This document shows positions 1 through 10,485 of a stretch of DNA of 64,000 nucleotides, piece by piece; position 1 is the first letter of the stretch, and each line of letters starts with the position of its first letter. Below the pieces are notes generated by a model. It ran no database searches. It saw nothing but the letters and a program-made list of their open reading frames with translations, and was not told where the DNA came from. Location: NCBI GenBank assembly GCA_963764665.1, contig CAVXTL010000025.1, forward strand, positions 83,141 through 147,140, read 5' to 3'. A program made the translations under genes and the position numbers. Source of the DNA: JACVRW01 sp963764665 (lineage in GTDB: Bacteria > Actinomycetota > Thermoleophilia > Solirubrobacterales > Thermoleophilaceae).

Positions 1-274
1 CGTTGTTGAGCTTGTGCGAGCCGGTGTGGAGCAGGTCCTCGCGCTTCAGGTACACCTCGCCGCCCGTGGCCGCCGAGAGCCCCGGCGCCCGGTAGAGCGG
101 CGTGGGCCGCCCGGCGAAGTCGCGCAGCAGCCGGCCGAGCTCCTCCTGGAACGCCGGATCGGCGCGCGCGGCGAGCCATTCGCGCTCCAGCTCGTCGAGC
201 GCGGGCACCAGCGTCTCGGGCACGTAGCGGCCCCCGTAGGGCCCGAAGCGCCGCTCAAGCGGCTGGGTGCTCAT
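1..274 (-). CDS. trpB: Tryptophan synthase beta chain (partial, N-terminal 91 codons)
   Basis: PLP enzyme that joins indole to serine in the last step of tryptophan synthesis; cytoplasmic partner of TrpA. Only the first 91 codons are present and the gene runs off the left edge. The N-terminus has the family pattern (FGPYGGRYVPE near residue 11) and the visible part ends in KREDLLHTGSHKLNN, where Lys88 after SH is the PLP-binding lysine. The ATG overlaps the trpF stop as ATGA, so the two are probably translated together. It is the distal end of the trp gene series found between about 6.6 and 10.5 kb, separated from it by four envelope genes. Confidence 0.95.
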   Translation of the reverse strand, partial: MSTQPLERRFGPYGGRYVPETLVPALDELEREWLAARADPAFQEELGRLLRDFAGRPTPLYRAPGLSAATGGEVYLKREDLLHTGSHKLNN

Positions 275-918
275 GCCGCCGCGCCCGCGGCGTGGTCTGC
301 GCCGGCCACCGCCCGGAAGAAGGCGGCGAGCTTGGCGGGGTCCTTGCGGCCCGGCTCCGCCTCGGTGCCGCTCGCGGTGTCCACGGCGAACGGCTGGGTT
401 GCGGCGATGGCCTCGGCCACGTTTTCGGGGTTGAGGCCCCCGGAGAGCAGGATCGGAGGCGTGCCGCCGTGGTGCCGTACAAGCGTCCAGTCGAAGCTCT
501 GGCCGGTGCCGCCGGGCGCGACGCTGGAGTGGGCGTCGAGCAGGTGGAAGTCGGTGCGGAACGGACGCAGCGCCTGAACCTGGGCGGCATCACGGACGCG
601 GGCCGCCTTGATGATCCTGCAGCCCGTGCGCCGCGCGGCCTCCTGGCAGTAGACGGGACCCTCGTCGCCGTGCAGCTGGAGCAGCGTGAGCCCGCAGCGG
701 TCGGCGGTGGCCGCCACCTCGTCGAGCGTGGCGTTCACGAACACGCCCGCCACCTCCGCGCGGCGATGCAGCTCGGCGCCGATCAGCTCGGCGTCCTCGA
801 TCGCGCAGACCCGCGGACTGCCCGGCCAGAAGATCAGCCCGATCGCCCAGGCGCCCAGCTCGACGCTGGCCCGTGCGTCGCCGGACGAGGTGATCCCACA
901 GATCTTGACGCGTGTCAC
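271..918 (-). CDS. trpF: Phosphoribosylanthranilate isomerase
   Basis: Isomerises N-(5-phosphoribosyl)anthranilate in the third step of tryptophan synthesis; a (beta/alpha)8 barrel. 215 residues, normal for the family. The catalytic pair is visible: Cys7 in VKICGIT and Asp128 in LLDAHS, and the phosphate-binding end LSGGLNPENV and VDTASGTE are present. The start is taken as the GTG directly before TRVKICGI; the frame stays open upstream but that stretch is unlike the family and overlaps the protease. It follows the HtrA gene by 20 bases and overlaps trpB by ATGA. Confidence 0.94.
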   Translation of the reverse strand: MTRVKICGITSSGDARASVELGAWAIGLIFWPGSPRVCAIEDAELIGAELHRRAEVAGVFVNATLDEVAATADRCGLTLLQLHGDEGPVYCQEAARRTGCRIIKAARVRDAAQVQALRPFRTDFHLLDAHSSVAPGGTGQSFDWTLVRHHGGTPPILLSGGLNPENVAEAIAATQPFAVDTASGTEAEPGRKDPAKLAAFFRAVAGADHAAGAAA

Positions 919-938
919 CGCGCCAATGGTAGGCCCGG

Positions 939-2141
939 CTAGGGCGACGTGGCCGACGTGCCGCAGCCGCCCGCGTCGGAGTCGGCCGGGCGCTTGCCCA
1001 GCTTCACCCGCGTGGTCCGGCGGTCGTCCCCGCGGTAGTACGTGACCGTCACGGCGTCGCCGGGCTGGTCGTCGGCGATCGCGGCGGACACGTCCTCCGG
1101 AGAGCTGACCTTCTGCCCGTCCACCTCCACGATCAGGTCGCCCCCTGCCGGGATGCCGGCCGAGGTGCCCGTGCGGCCGCCGCGCAGGCCGGCCTTCCTC
1201 GCCGGACCCGGGTTGGCCACGCACGTGACCAGGGCGCCCTCGCTGGAGGGAAGGTTCAGGTCGCGAGCCACGTCGTCGGAGATCGGCGACATCACGATGC
1301 CGAGGTACGCGCGAGCGATCTCCCCGCCCTCGCGCAGCTGGGGAAGCAGCCGCTTGGCCGTGTTGATGGGGACCGCGAAGCCGATGCCCACCGAGCCGCT
1401 GCCGCCACCCGTGGCGATCTGGGAGTTGATGCCGATCACGCGGCCCACGCCGTCCATCAGCGGGCCGCCGCTGTTCCCGGGGTTGATGGAGGCGTCGGTC
1501 TGAATCACGTTGGAGATCGAGAAGCCGTTGGGCGCCCGGATCTCGCGCGCCACGGCCGACACGATTCCGGTGGTGACCGTGCGCGTGAAGCCGAACGGGT
1601 TGCCGATCGCAACCACCGGGTCGCCCACTTCCGCGGCGCTCGAGTCTCCGAGCGGGACGGGGCGAGCGTTCGGGATCTTGGCCGGGTCCACCTTCAGCAC
1701 GGCGAGGTCGGTGGACGGGTCGCGTCCCTTGACGGTGGCCTTCACCGGGTCGCCGTCCTCCTCGAAGTTGACCGTGACCTCGCTCGCCCCCTCGACCACG
1801 TGCGCGTTGGTCACGATCGTGCCCTCGTTGTCGACCAGGAACCCGGAGCCGGTGGCGGTGCCCTCCTGCCCGGGAAGGCCGAAGAGCGAGGACTCCTCCT
1901 GCACGCCGCGCGCGGATACGAAGGCCACGCCGCGACCCTCCTCGCGATAGATGTCGGCCACCGTCTTGCCGCCGTCAGCGCCGGAGTCGCTTGCCGGCGA
2001 GGGCTGCGCGACGGGCGTCTGGCGGACCACGGTCTTCGTCTCACCCACGTCGATGACGTCGGTGGCGAGGAGCACGGTGCCGACCAGCAGGACCAGGAGG
2101 CCGCCGATGGCACCAGCGAGAAGGTTCGAGAAGCGCGTCAT
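939..2141 (-). CDS. HtrA/DegP-family membrane-anchored serine protease with PDZ domain
   Basis: Envelope quality-control protease of family S1C. 400 residues: an N-terminal membrane anchor (about residues 8-28), a Pro/Ser-rich linker, a trypsin-like domain and one C-terminal PDZ domain (about 290-385). The triad is intact: His114 in TNAHVVE, Asp145 in STDLAVLK and Ser224 in GNSGGP. The ATG is preceded by an AAGGA ribosome site seven bases upstream. It lies just after the transglutaminase gene and before trpF, so it closes the moxR-DUF58-transglutaminase block. The last residues are Asp/Gly/Ser-rich. Substrates cannot be told from sequence. Confidence 0.93.
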   Translation of the reverse strand: MTRFSNLLAGAIGGLLVLLVGTVLLATDVIDVGETKTVVRQTPVAQPSPASDSGADGGKTVADIYREEGRGVAFVSARGVQEESSLFGLPGQEGTATGSGFLVDNEGTIVTNAHVVEGASEVTVNFEEDGDPVKATVKGRDPSTDLAVLKVDPAKIPNARPVPLGDSSAAEVGDPVVAIGNPFGFTRTVTTGIVSAVAREIRAPNGFSISNVIQTDASINPGNSGGPLMDGVGRVIGINSQIATGGGSGSVGIGFAVPINTAKRLLPQLREGGEIARAYLGIVMSPISDDVARDLNLPSSEGALVTCVANPGPARKAGLRGGRTGTSAGIPAGGDLIVEVDGQKVSSPEDVSAAIADDQPGDAVTVTYYRGDDRRTTRVKLGKRPADSDAGGCGTSATSP

Positions 2142-2177
2142 GTAACAGTCCTTGTAGGCCGCGAACCTTAGAGTCGT

Positions 2178-4538
2178 CTAAAGCGGGCGCGGACCACCGG
2201 GCGGGATCGCGAGCAGGCCGCGCACCCTGGCCGACAGTCCCCCGCGCGCGCTGAGCTCCCGTCGCAGCGCACGACGCTCACCCAGGCCGGGACCCTCCGG
2301 CTCCCGCGGGTCGAAGCGGTGGGCGCGCAGCGCGGCGGCGTAGCCGGCCGCGGCCGGGCCGACAGTCCGGCCCAGGCGGCGCTCGAGGCCGAGCAGCGTG
2401 GTGGTGGCCGGAAGCGAGAAGCCGAGCCGGACGAGCGCCCGGCGCAACTCGGCGAGCTGGGCATCCGCCATGTCGCCCTCGAGCCTCCTGCGGCGGGTGC
2501 GAACCATGCGAGCCGCTACCGCCGCCGCGCCCGCCGCCGCCAGGAGGACGGCCAGCGGCCACCAGGCCCGGCCGTCCTCGTCAGCGCCTCCCGCTCCGGC
2601 GTCGCCGCCGGCGGCCCGCTCCGATGCCGCCGAGCTGGTCCGCGAGCTCACCTCGCCCGCGTCGGCGCGTGCGGCGCTGGTGGCACCGAAGCCGCTCGAC
2701 TGCGACTCGGCCGGCGCGGCCGTCGGGGTCGGGTCGAACGGCACCCAGCCGATCCCCTCGAAGTAGACCTCCACCCACGAGTGGGCATCGAGGTCGCGCA
2801 CCCGGTACTCGCCCGTGTCGCGGTTGAAGGAGCCAGGCGAGAATCCCGCCGCCACCCGTACCGGGATCCCCGACATCCTCAGTAGGAGCGCCATCGCTCC
2901 CGAGAACTGCTGGCAGTAGCCAATACGGTCCTCGAAGAGGAAACCCGACAGCGGCACGTCGCGGCTCGGCGGCCGCTCGCTGTAGCGGTAGTTGCGCTGG
3001 AGATGGTTCTCCACGGCCTTCACGGCGTCATAGGTGGTGTCCTCCCCCGCGGTGAGCTCGAGCGCCAGCCGGTACGCGCGGCCGTAGTCCGAGGCACGCA
3101 GCACGCGGTCCGTCTCCGCACGCGCCGCGGTGTAGAGGCTCCCGGTGTTGTCGCGCAGCGGAACCTGGACCGTCTCGCGGTTGAACGCTGCCGCGGGTGA
3201 GAGCGAGGAGGCGTCGAGAGCGCTCTCGTCCGGCCCAGGGAGGGCCAGCGTGGTGAACTGGACGAGCGCCTGGGAGGTGGTCTCGGGCGCTCCCCGCATC
3301 TGCCTGGCCGTCGGGTCCGGCGCGTAGGCCCGCACGTTGTAGGAGTCCCCGCGCTCCAGCGGTTCGTCGTCGGCTCGGATCGTCGTACCGTCGTCGGCGC
3401 TGATCGTCGTGCCGGCGTTGTCTACGTCGGTGATGATGCCCGCCCCCACCACGAGCTGGCTCGAGAGCGACCGGACCGTCACGCGGAAGCGCGAGTCCCA
3501 GCGCCGGTTGAACTCGTAGTAGCTCCAGCCGCGGCCCTCCGGCGTCTGCGAGGGCAGCCCGGGCAGCTCGTGACTCGGGCTGCTGGCCTCGGTTCTCAGC
3601 CAGCGGAAGCCGTCGAAGCCGTCTAGCGCCTCGACCTTCCAGTAATGCGGCCGGTCGGACCTGATGTTGAGGAGCGTGGTTCCGTCGCGCGGCCAGTCGA
3701 GCGGCCCGTAGGAGTGGGTCCAGTCGAAGGTCACCGCCCGGCCGTCGCCGAACCACTGCCAGTCGCGGTAGTTCCACCAGGGCTCGTCGGAGTCGAAGGC
3801 GGCGGCCACCGGCACGGAGAGGATCCCCACCGAGGCGATCACGGCGGCCCCAACGAGGCCCTCGCGCACGGTCAGCCTGGGCAGCCAGAGCCAGGCCCCC
3901 ACAAGCGCCAGGAGCACGAAGCCGCGAAGCAGCGGAGCGCCCGGGTCGTGCTCGGTCACCGCCGTGCCGTACAGCACGAGCAGGAGCACCAGTCCGCCCA
4001 TGCGGAGCACGCGCCCGCCGCTGCGCACCGGGAAGAAGGCGAGCGCCGCGGCCGCCGCCATCAGGGCGGGCGCGCCGAGGAGGATCGTCAGGCGGATCCA
4101 CTCGTCCGGCCCCGCGTAGGGCCAGTCGACGGTCTGGACCCCCTCCAGGCCACGGGTGAGCCCGTCGGCGAGCTCGTCCCAGCCGCGCGGGCCCAGGAGC
4201 CTGAGCGACAGGCCCGCGGCTCCCAGCGCCGCCACGAACATCGCGAGCGTGGTCAGCCACGCGAGCCCCAGGACCGCCGCCCGCGGCAGCCGCGCGCGGC
4301 CGAGCACGCCGAGCACCGCCGCGCCCGCGGTCACCACCGCCACCTCGAGGAGCACGCGACCCGTGGGCGCGTCGTCCACGAGCCCGGCCCAGTGGCCGGC
4401 CCCGAACGCGGCGAGGGCGGTGAAGCAGGCCAGGCGCAGGGGCAGGGTGTCGCGCACCGGTGCGTCTGACCGGGTGGCGGGCAGCGGCCCGGCGGCGCCG
4501 CCGCCGTGCGGCAGCGGCTGCGCCAGCGCGCCGCTCAC
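2178..4538 (-). CDS. Membrane-bound transglutaminase-like protease (DUF3488-TGase-DUF4129)
   Basis: A large membrane protein of 786 residues with a transglutaminase/papain-fold domain outside the membrane. Order: a multi-helix N-terminal membrane region (about 20-270, DUF3488 type), an extracytoplasmic stretch, the transglutaminase core with Cys542 (GYCQQFSG), His586 (DAHSWVEVYF) and Asp602 (FDPTPT), a low-complexity linker, one further membrane helix near 680 and a DUF4129-like cytoplasmic tail. The full Cys-His-Asp triad argues for catalytic activity. The GTG start overlaps the DUF58 stop as GTGA. The trio MoxR, DUF58 and this protein is a recurrent set; the shared process, often thought to be envelope protein maturation, is not established here. 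Confidence 0.92.
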   Translation of the reverse strand: MSGALAQPLPHGGGAAGPLPATRSDAPVRDTLPLRLACFTALAAFGAGHWAGLVDDAPTGRVLLEVAVVTAGAAVLGVLGRARLPRAAVLGLAWLTTLAMFVAALGAAGLSLRLLGPRGWDELADGLTRGLEGVQTVDWPYAGPDEWIRLTILLGAPALMAAAAALAFFPVRSGGRVLRMGGLVLLLVLYGTAVTEHDPGAPLLRGFVLLALVGAWLWLPRLTVREGLVGAAVIASVGILSVPVAAAFDSDEPWWNYRDWQWFGDGRAVTFDWTHSYGPLDWPRDGTTLLNIRSDRPHYWKVEALDGFDGFRWLRTEASSPSHELPGLPSQTPEGRGWSYYEFNRRWDSRFRVTVRSLSSQLVVGAGIITDVDNAGTTISADDGTTIRADDEPLERGDSYNVRAYAPDPTARQMRGAPETTSQALVQFTTLALPGPDESALDASSLSPAAAFNRETVQVPLRDNTGSLYTAARAETDRVLRASDYGRAYRLALELTAGEDTTYDAVKAVENHLQRNYRYSERPPSRDVPLSGFLFEDRIGYCQQFSGAMALLLRMSGIPVRVAAGFSPGSFNRDTGEYRVRDLDAHSWVEVYFEGIGWVPFDPTPTAAPAESQSSGFGATSAARADAGEVSSRTSSAASERAAGGDAGAGGADEDGRAWWPLAVLLAAAGAAAVAARMVRTRRRRLEGDMADAQLAELRRALVRLGFSLPATTTLLGLERRLGRTVGPAAAGYAAALRAHRFDPREPEGPGLGERRALRRELSARGGLSARVRGLLAIPPGGPRPL

Positions 4539-5645
4539 GCGGCCACCCTCCGCCCGGCCCGGCCGAGCCTGAAGCCGCTGCAGCCGGCTACCTCGAAGGC
4601 CACCGCCGCTCCGCGGGGGGCGTTCGGGCTGACCACGAAGCGCGCCGTGGCGGGCAGCCGCTCGAGGGCGCGCGGGGCGCCCTGCAGGTCGGCCGCGGTG
4701 ACCCACAGCACCGCGCCGCCGCGCGGGGCCAGGGCCGCCACGGGCGGGGTGGTACCCGGCTCGACGAGCGCGAGGCGCACATGGACGGACGGCCAGGCGC
4801 CCAGGTCATGCCCGACCTCGACCGGGCGCCGCTCACCGGGAAGCAGGATCGCGCAGCCGCTGGCGCGAGCAAGGTGCACGCAGAGCGACCCGGCCGCCCG
4901 CACCGCCGCGTCCAGCGCCTCCTCGCTGGCGGGCGCCGAACTGTCGAGGACCACGAGCGGGGCCGAGTCGAGCTCCGCCACCATCCGCCGCTCCACCATC
5001 TCGCCGCGCCGCGCGACGGTGGGCCAGTGGATGCGCGACGCCGGCGATCCCTCCCGGTACGCGCGCAGGCCGTCGATCTCGAGCTCGGCAGTGGAGGCGT
5101 CCAGCTTCCGTCCCGCGAGGCCGGCCGCCGCACCGATGCCGGCCTCCGCGCCCGCCCCGGCTCCGCCGCCGCCCGGCGCCGTCACGGGCTCCACGCGCGG
5201 CAGGACCAGCACCTCGTCTTCGCCCTCGCCGATCACCACGCGCTCGCACATCCGGAGCGGATCCCTGATGACAAGCCGTGCGGGCTCGAGCATGCGGCGT
5301 CCGCGCCGCGCGAAGCGCACGTTGATCCGCACGCGCCTCGAGTAGCGGCCGGCGATCGATACCGGCCAGCCCAGCAGCGGCTCGATCAGTTCACCGCCGG
5401 GCGCCGGGAGGAGTGCCCGTGCGGAGCTCGACGCGCAGCGGATACGGCTCGTCCTCCACCACCCGCGGAGGGCCGGGGCTGCGCGCGACCGTGGCTCCGC
5501 GCGCCGCCAGCGGCACCCAGATCGCCGCGCCCGCCGCCAGCAGCGCAAGGGCCACGCCGGGCAAGTAGAGCGAGGGCGAGTCGAAGGTCCCGGCGGCGAG
5601 GCAGAGACCGATCCCGAGGAACGCGGTGGCGATCGCCCGCGTCAC
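4535..5645 (-). CDS. DUF58 protein, frame broken near 5400-5415
   Basis: DUF58 proteins have two N-terminal membrane helices followed by a cytoplasmic VWA-like domain and travel with MoxR ATPases. The first part (from the GTG at 5645) encodes about 80 residues with two hydrophobic segments and stops at about 5391. The rest of the family sequence (from LLPAPGGELIEPLLG to the end) continues in the next frame. The total span of 1111 bases is 3n+1, so one extra base, probably in the GGGAGGAG run near 5406-5413, would restore a 369-residue protein. The conserved block YREGSPASRIHWPTVARRGE is the DUF58 signature. A sequence error is more likely than a pseudogene, because both halves are well kept. 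Confidence 0.82.
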
Positions 5646-5658
5646 GGCCGGCCAGACC

Positions 5659-6609
5659 TCAGAGGGCCGGGACCCGCTCGAGCGCGTCGCGCACCACCGC
5701 GGCGCGCTCCTCCGACCCGCACCCCGGGGTGAGCAGCAGGCGGTGGCTGAGCACCGATGCGGCCAGCTCCTGCACGTCGTCGGGAAGAGCGTGGTCGCGC
5801 CCGTCGAGCGCAGCCTTGGCCTTGGCCGCCCGGAACAGCATCAGCCCGGCGCGCGGGCTGCCGCCCAGCTCCACTCGCGAGTCCTCGCGGGTGGCGGCGA
5901 GGATCGCGACGATGTAGCGGCGCAGGGCCTCGCTGCCGTGCACGGCGGCGGCGGCCACCTGAGCGGCCAGGATGTCGCCCACGTCGGCCACCGGCTCGAG
6001 GTCGAGCACCCGGTCGCGCTCGCCGTGGTCGGCGAGCATGTCGCTCTCCTGATCCGCCGTGGGGTAGCCCAGCGAGACGCGGACCATGAAGCGGTCGAGC
6101 TGCGCCTCCGGCAGCGGGTACGTGCCCTCGTACTCGATCGGGTTCTGCGTGGCGAGGACTATGAACGGCCGGGCCAGGTCGTGCGTGTGCTTGTCCACCG
6201 TCACGTGCAGCTCCTGCATGCACTCGAGGAGGCCCGACTGCGTCTTGGGAGACGCGCGGTTGACCTCGTCCACGAGCACGACGTTCGCGAACACCGGGCC
6301 GGGCCGGAACTCGAAGCGGTTCTCGCGCTGGTTGAAGACGTTGGTGCCCACCATGTCCGCGGGCAGCAGGTCGGCCGTGCACTGCACACGGGCGTACTCG
6401 GCGTCCACCGAGCGGGCGAGAGCGCGGGCCAGCGCCGTCTTGCCGACCCCCGGGTAATCCTCGATCAGCACGTGACCCTCGGCGATCACAGCCACGACCA
6501 CGTCCCGCAGCGCCTGCTCGGGCGCCTTGACGGCGCGGGCGACGTTCCCCCTGAGGCGCGCGCCGAGCTCGGCTACTCCTCGCGGGTCAAGATCCGGGAG
6601 CGTCGCCAT
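5659..6609 (-). CDS. MoxR-family AAA+ ATPase
   Basis: 316-residue AAA+ chaperone-like ATPase. Walker A is at 53-58 (PGVGKT), Walker B is LVDEVNRA near 113, sensor 1 is ATQNP near 150, and the C-terminal lid region carries the ASPRAG-like motif GGSPRAGLML. MoxR ATPases act with VWA or DUF58 partners to remodel or activate client proteins. It begins the four-gene group moxR-DUF58-transglutaminase-HtrA, 13 bases before DUF58 and 29 bases after trpC, so it probably shares a transcript with the trp genes unless a promoter lies in trpC. Confidence 0.95.
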   Translation of the reverse strand: MATLPDLDPRGVAELGARLRGNVARAVKAPEQALRDVVVAVIAEGHVLIEDYPGVGKTALARALARSVDAEYARVQCTADLLPADMVGTNVFNQRENRFEFRPGPVFANVVLVDEVNRASPKTQSGLLECMQELHVTVDKHTHDLARPFIVLATQNPIEYEGTYPLPEAQLDRFMVRVSLGYPTADQESDMLADHGERDRVLDLEPVADVGDILAAQVAAAAVHGSEALRRYIVAILAATREDSRVELGGSPRAGLMLFRAAKAKAALDGRDHALPDDVQELAASVLSHRLLLTPGCGSEERAAVVRDALERVPAL

Positions 6610-6638
6610 GTGGCCCCATAGTAGGGGGGCGCGCTCGG

Positions 6639-7424
6639 CTACTCCTCAGACCGCGTGAGCTCCCGCACGGCGGCCTCGGGATCGGGGGCGCGCATGAGCG
6701 TCTCCCCCACCAGCACGGCGTCCACGCCCACCTGCTCCAGCTCGTCGATCTGGTGACGAGCGAAGATCCCCGACTCGGAGACCACGACCTTGCCCGCGGG
6801 CACGTCCGCGATCAGGTCGAAGGTCCGGTGCAGGTCCACGCTGAGGTCCTCGAGGTCGCGGTTGTTGATGCCGAGCACGTCGGCGTCGATCTCGAGCGCG
6901 GCCTCCAGCTCGTCATCGCGCGACACCTCCACGATGGCGTCCAGGTCGAGGTCCTGGGCGAGCGCATGGAGCGAGCTCAGCTCCTCTGGGCGGAGCGAGC
7001 CCACCACCAGCAGCACGGCGTCGGCCCCGGCGACCTTGGCCTCGTACAGCTGGTAGGGGTCGACAGTGAAGTCCTTGCGGAGGATGGGCAGGTCGATGGC
7101 CGCCCGTGCCTCGATCAGGTCCGCCAGCGACCCGCCGAAGTGGGCCTCCTCGGTGAGCACCGACACGGCCGCCGCGCCGCCGCGCTCGTAGGCCTGCACG
7201 ATCGCGGCGCAGCCCGTTCCCTCGCTGATCGATCCGGCCGACGGCGAGCGTCGCTTGTGCTCGGCGATCAGCGACGTGCCGGGACGCGAGAGCGCCTCGG
7301 AGAACGGGCGTCCCTCGCGTCCGGTGTCCACCTCGCGCTCGAGCTCCGACAGCGGCCGCTCGCTCTTGCGCCGGTCCACGGCGTCGCGCGTGGCCTCCAC
7401 CAGGTCGTCCAGGCGCACGCTCAT
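6639..7424 (-). CDS. trpC: Indole-3-glycerol phosphate synthase
   Basis: Closes the indole ring in the fourth step of tryptophan synthesis. 261 residues, a (beta/alpha)8 barrel. Key residues are visible: Glu55 and Lys57 in IAEHKRRSPS, Lys117 in LRKDF, Glu166 in IVEVS and Asn187/188 in GINNRDL, with the SESGI phosphate loop further on. The ATG overlaps the trpD stop as ATGA. It is the last trp gene of the main block before the moxR group. Confidence 0.96.
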   Translation of the reverse strand: MSVRLDDLVEATRDAVDRRKSERPLSELEREVDTGREGRPFSEALSRPGTSLIAEHKRRSPSAGSISEGTGCAAIVQAYERGGAAAVSVLTEEAHFGGSLADLIEARAAIDLPILRKDFTVDPYQLYEAKVAGADAVLLVVGSLRPEELSSLHALAQDLDLDAIVEVSRDDELEAALEIDADVLGINNRDLEDLSVDLHRTFDLIADVPAGKVVVSESGIFARHQIDELEQVGVDAVLVGETLMRAPDPEAAVRELTRSEE

Positions 7425-8433
7425 GACCGGCTCAGCTCCACGTAGCGCTCCAGGACCTCGCGGGCGGCGCCGCTGTCGATCGCCTGCTCGGCGCGCCGGG
7501 CGCCCTCGTCGAGCGTGTCCGCGCGGCCGCCCACGTAGATCGCGGCGCCGGCGTTCATGACGGCCATCGAGCGTGCCGTGCCGCTGTCGCCCCGCAGCAC
7601 CGACCGCAGCACCTCGGCGTTCTCCTCGGGGGTACCGGCGCCCACCGCGGCGTCGTCCGCCGGCTCGATCCCGAAGTCCGCGGGCCCAACGTCATATGAG
7701 TCGAATTCGTCGCCGGTCAGCTCAACCACGCGGGTGGGCCCGGCCACAGAGAACTCGTCGAGGCCATCCGCGCTCGACACTACCAGGGCCCTCTCGGTGC
7801 CAAGGGCGCGCAGCGCGTGGCCGATGTCCTCGATGGCCCGGCTGTGCGAGACGCCGATCACCTGGCGCGTGGCGCCGGCCGGGTTGGTGAGTGGTCCGAG
7901 GAAGTTGAACACCGTGCGCACCGCCAGCTCCTTGCGCACCGGCACCACGTACTTCATGGCGCGGTGATGCAGGGGCGCGAACATGAATCCGAAGCCCACC
8001 GTGCCGATGCAGTCGGCCACCTGCTCAGGCGCGAGATCGATCCTTGCTCCGAGCGCCTCGAGCACGTCCGCCGAGCCGCAGCGGCTGGTGGCCGAGCGAT
8101 TGCCGTGCTTGGCCACCCGGCAGCCCGCGCCCGCGGCGATCAGCGCGGCCGCCGTGGATACGTTGAACGTGGGCCGCCCGCCGCCCGTGCCGGCGGTGTC
8201 CACCAAGCCGTCGCCGGCGTCCACCGGCACCGCGAGCTCGCGCATGGCGCGTGCCAGCCCGGTGATCTCCTGCACGCTCTCGCCCTTGGTGCGAAGCGCG
8301 ATCAGGAATGCCGCCGTCTGGGCCTCGGAGGCCTCTCCGGCCATGATCTCGTGCAGCACACGGGCCGACTCGTCCGCGGACAGGCCATCGCGGCCGGCCA
8401 CCCGGTCGATGGCCTCTGTGAGCACCGGATTGG

Positions 8434-8437
<4 letters not shown>
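7421..8437 (-). CDS. trpD: Anthranilate phosphoribosyltransferase
   Basis: Transfers phosphoribosyl from PRPP to anthranilate. 338 residues with an N-terminal helical domain and the PRPP-binding pattern: GTGGG at 83-87, NVST at 92-95, KHGNRS ending at 115 and GSADVLEALG at 121-130. The ATG at 8437 overlaps the trpG stop (ATGA), and its own stop overlaps the trpC start the same way, so trpG-trpD-trpC is a chain of coupled genes. A longer upstream reading in this frame is only open because of GC bias and is not part of the protein. Confidence 0.96.
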
Positions 8438-8990
<553 letters not shown>

Positions 8991-8994
<4 letters not shown>

Positions 8995-10485
8995 GGCCAG
9001 TCCCCCTGCTCGCATGCCAGGCGTATCGCCTCGAACACCGCATTGGCCTTGGCCTCGGTCTCGCGCGTCTCGTAGTCGGGGTCCGAGTCGGCCACGATGC
9101 CCGCGCCGGCCTGCACGTGCACCCTCCCGTCCTTGACGAGCGCGGAACGGATGTAGATGCAGGTGTCGAGCTCGCCGGTGTAGGACAGGTAGCCCACCGC
9201 CCCGCCGTACGGGCCCGCGCTTGACGGGCTCGAGCTCGTCGATGATCTGCATGGCGCGGATCTTGGGCGCTCCGGACAGCGTGCCCGCAGGGAGCGAGGC
9301 GCGCAGGGCGTCCATCGGCGTGACCTCCTCGCGCAGCGTGCCGGAGACCGAGGAGACGATGTGGATCACGTGCGAGTAGGTCTCCACGCCCATGAGCTCG
9401 TCCACCACGACGCTGCCGTACTCGCACACGCGCCCGAGGTCGTTGCGGCCGAGGTCCACCAGCATCACGTGCTCGGCGCGCTCCTTCTCGTCCGCGAGCA
9501 GCTCTCTGGCGCGCTCGATGTCTCCCTCCGGGGAGTCGGCGCGCGGCCGCGTGCCGGCGATCGGGCGCTGCTCCGCGCGCCTGCCGGAGACGGTGACGAG
9601 CGACTCGGGCGAGGCGCCGGCGATCTCGAAGTCCTCGAAGTCGAGGAAGTACATGTACGGGCTGGGATTGACGGCGCGCAGCCCGCGGTAGATCGAGAAC
9701 GCCTCGACGGGGCAGGCCGCGCTCCAGCGCTGGCTCGGAACGATCTGGTACGCGTCGCCGGCGCGGATGTACTCCTTGCAGCGCTCGACGGCGGCCGCGT
9801 AGCCCGCCGGGCCGAGATTGGACTCGAACTCGGCCGGCTCCCGGGGTCCCCCCTGCGTCCGCGGAACCGGCCCCGCCAGCCGCTCGCGAACGTCGGCGAT
9901 CGTCTGCGCGGCCTCCGCGTAGGAGCGCTCGAGATCCTCGTCGGCCACCACGTTGGCCAGCACCGTGACCTCGTGGCGCAGGTGGTCGAACGCCACGAGC
10001 ACGTCGGACACCATCAGCGCGAGATCGGGCACACCGGTGTCGTCCGGTCCCGCCGGCCCGACGGTCGGCTCCGCCGTGCGCACGAGGTCGTAGCCGAACA
10101 GCCCCACCGCGCCGCCGGCGAAGGGCGGCAGCCCCTCGAGCGGCGCCGTGCGCCAGCGACCTAGCTCCTCGGCCACGAGCGTGTAGGGGTCCTCCGCTTC
10201 GCGCTCCTCGCCGTCGACGGTGAGCCGGCCGCCCTCCATGCGGATCACGCTGCGCGGCCTGAAGCCGAGAAAGGACCAGCGCCCGACCCGCTGCCCCTGC
10301 TCGGCCGACTCGAGCAGGAACGAGGGCGCCCCGCCGCGCAGCTTGAGGTAGGCCGAGACCGGCGTTTCGCAGTCGGCGATGAACGTGTGCCGCAGCGGGA
10401 CGAGCGAGTGATCGCGCGCGAGCCGGCGCACCTCCTCCAGCGATGGCACGAGCCGCAGCTCCGCGGGATCAGCGGCGACGGTCAT
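8991..10485 (-). CDS. trpE: Anthranilate synthase component I, frame broken near 9211-9216
   Basis: Converts chorismate to anthranilate with TrpG; first committed step of the pathway. The LLES motif at 57-60 is the tryptophan feedback site, so the enzyme is probably inhibited by its end product. The chorismate-binding domain is complete (PIAGTRPR, DLGRNDLGRV, SLPAGTLSGAPK). After DELEPVKRGP the reading shifts: the family sequence YGGAVGYLSYTGELDTCIYIR continues one base later. The span of 1495 bases is 3n+1, and a single extra base in the GGGCCC run explains it, giving 497 residues. The gene overlaps hisIE by 17 bases and trpG by ATGA. Confidence 0.9.

Noticed and set aside
4460..5917. A 485-codon plus-strand frame over DUF58
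   Set aside because: Arg/Pro-rich shadow; the minus strand carries the DUF58 domain and membrane helices.
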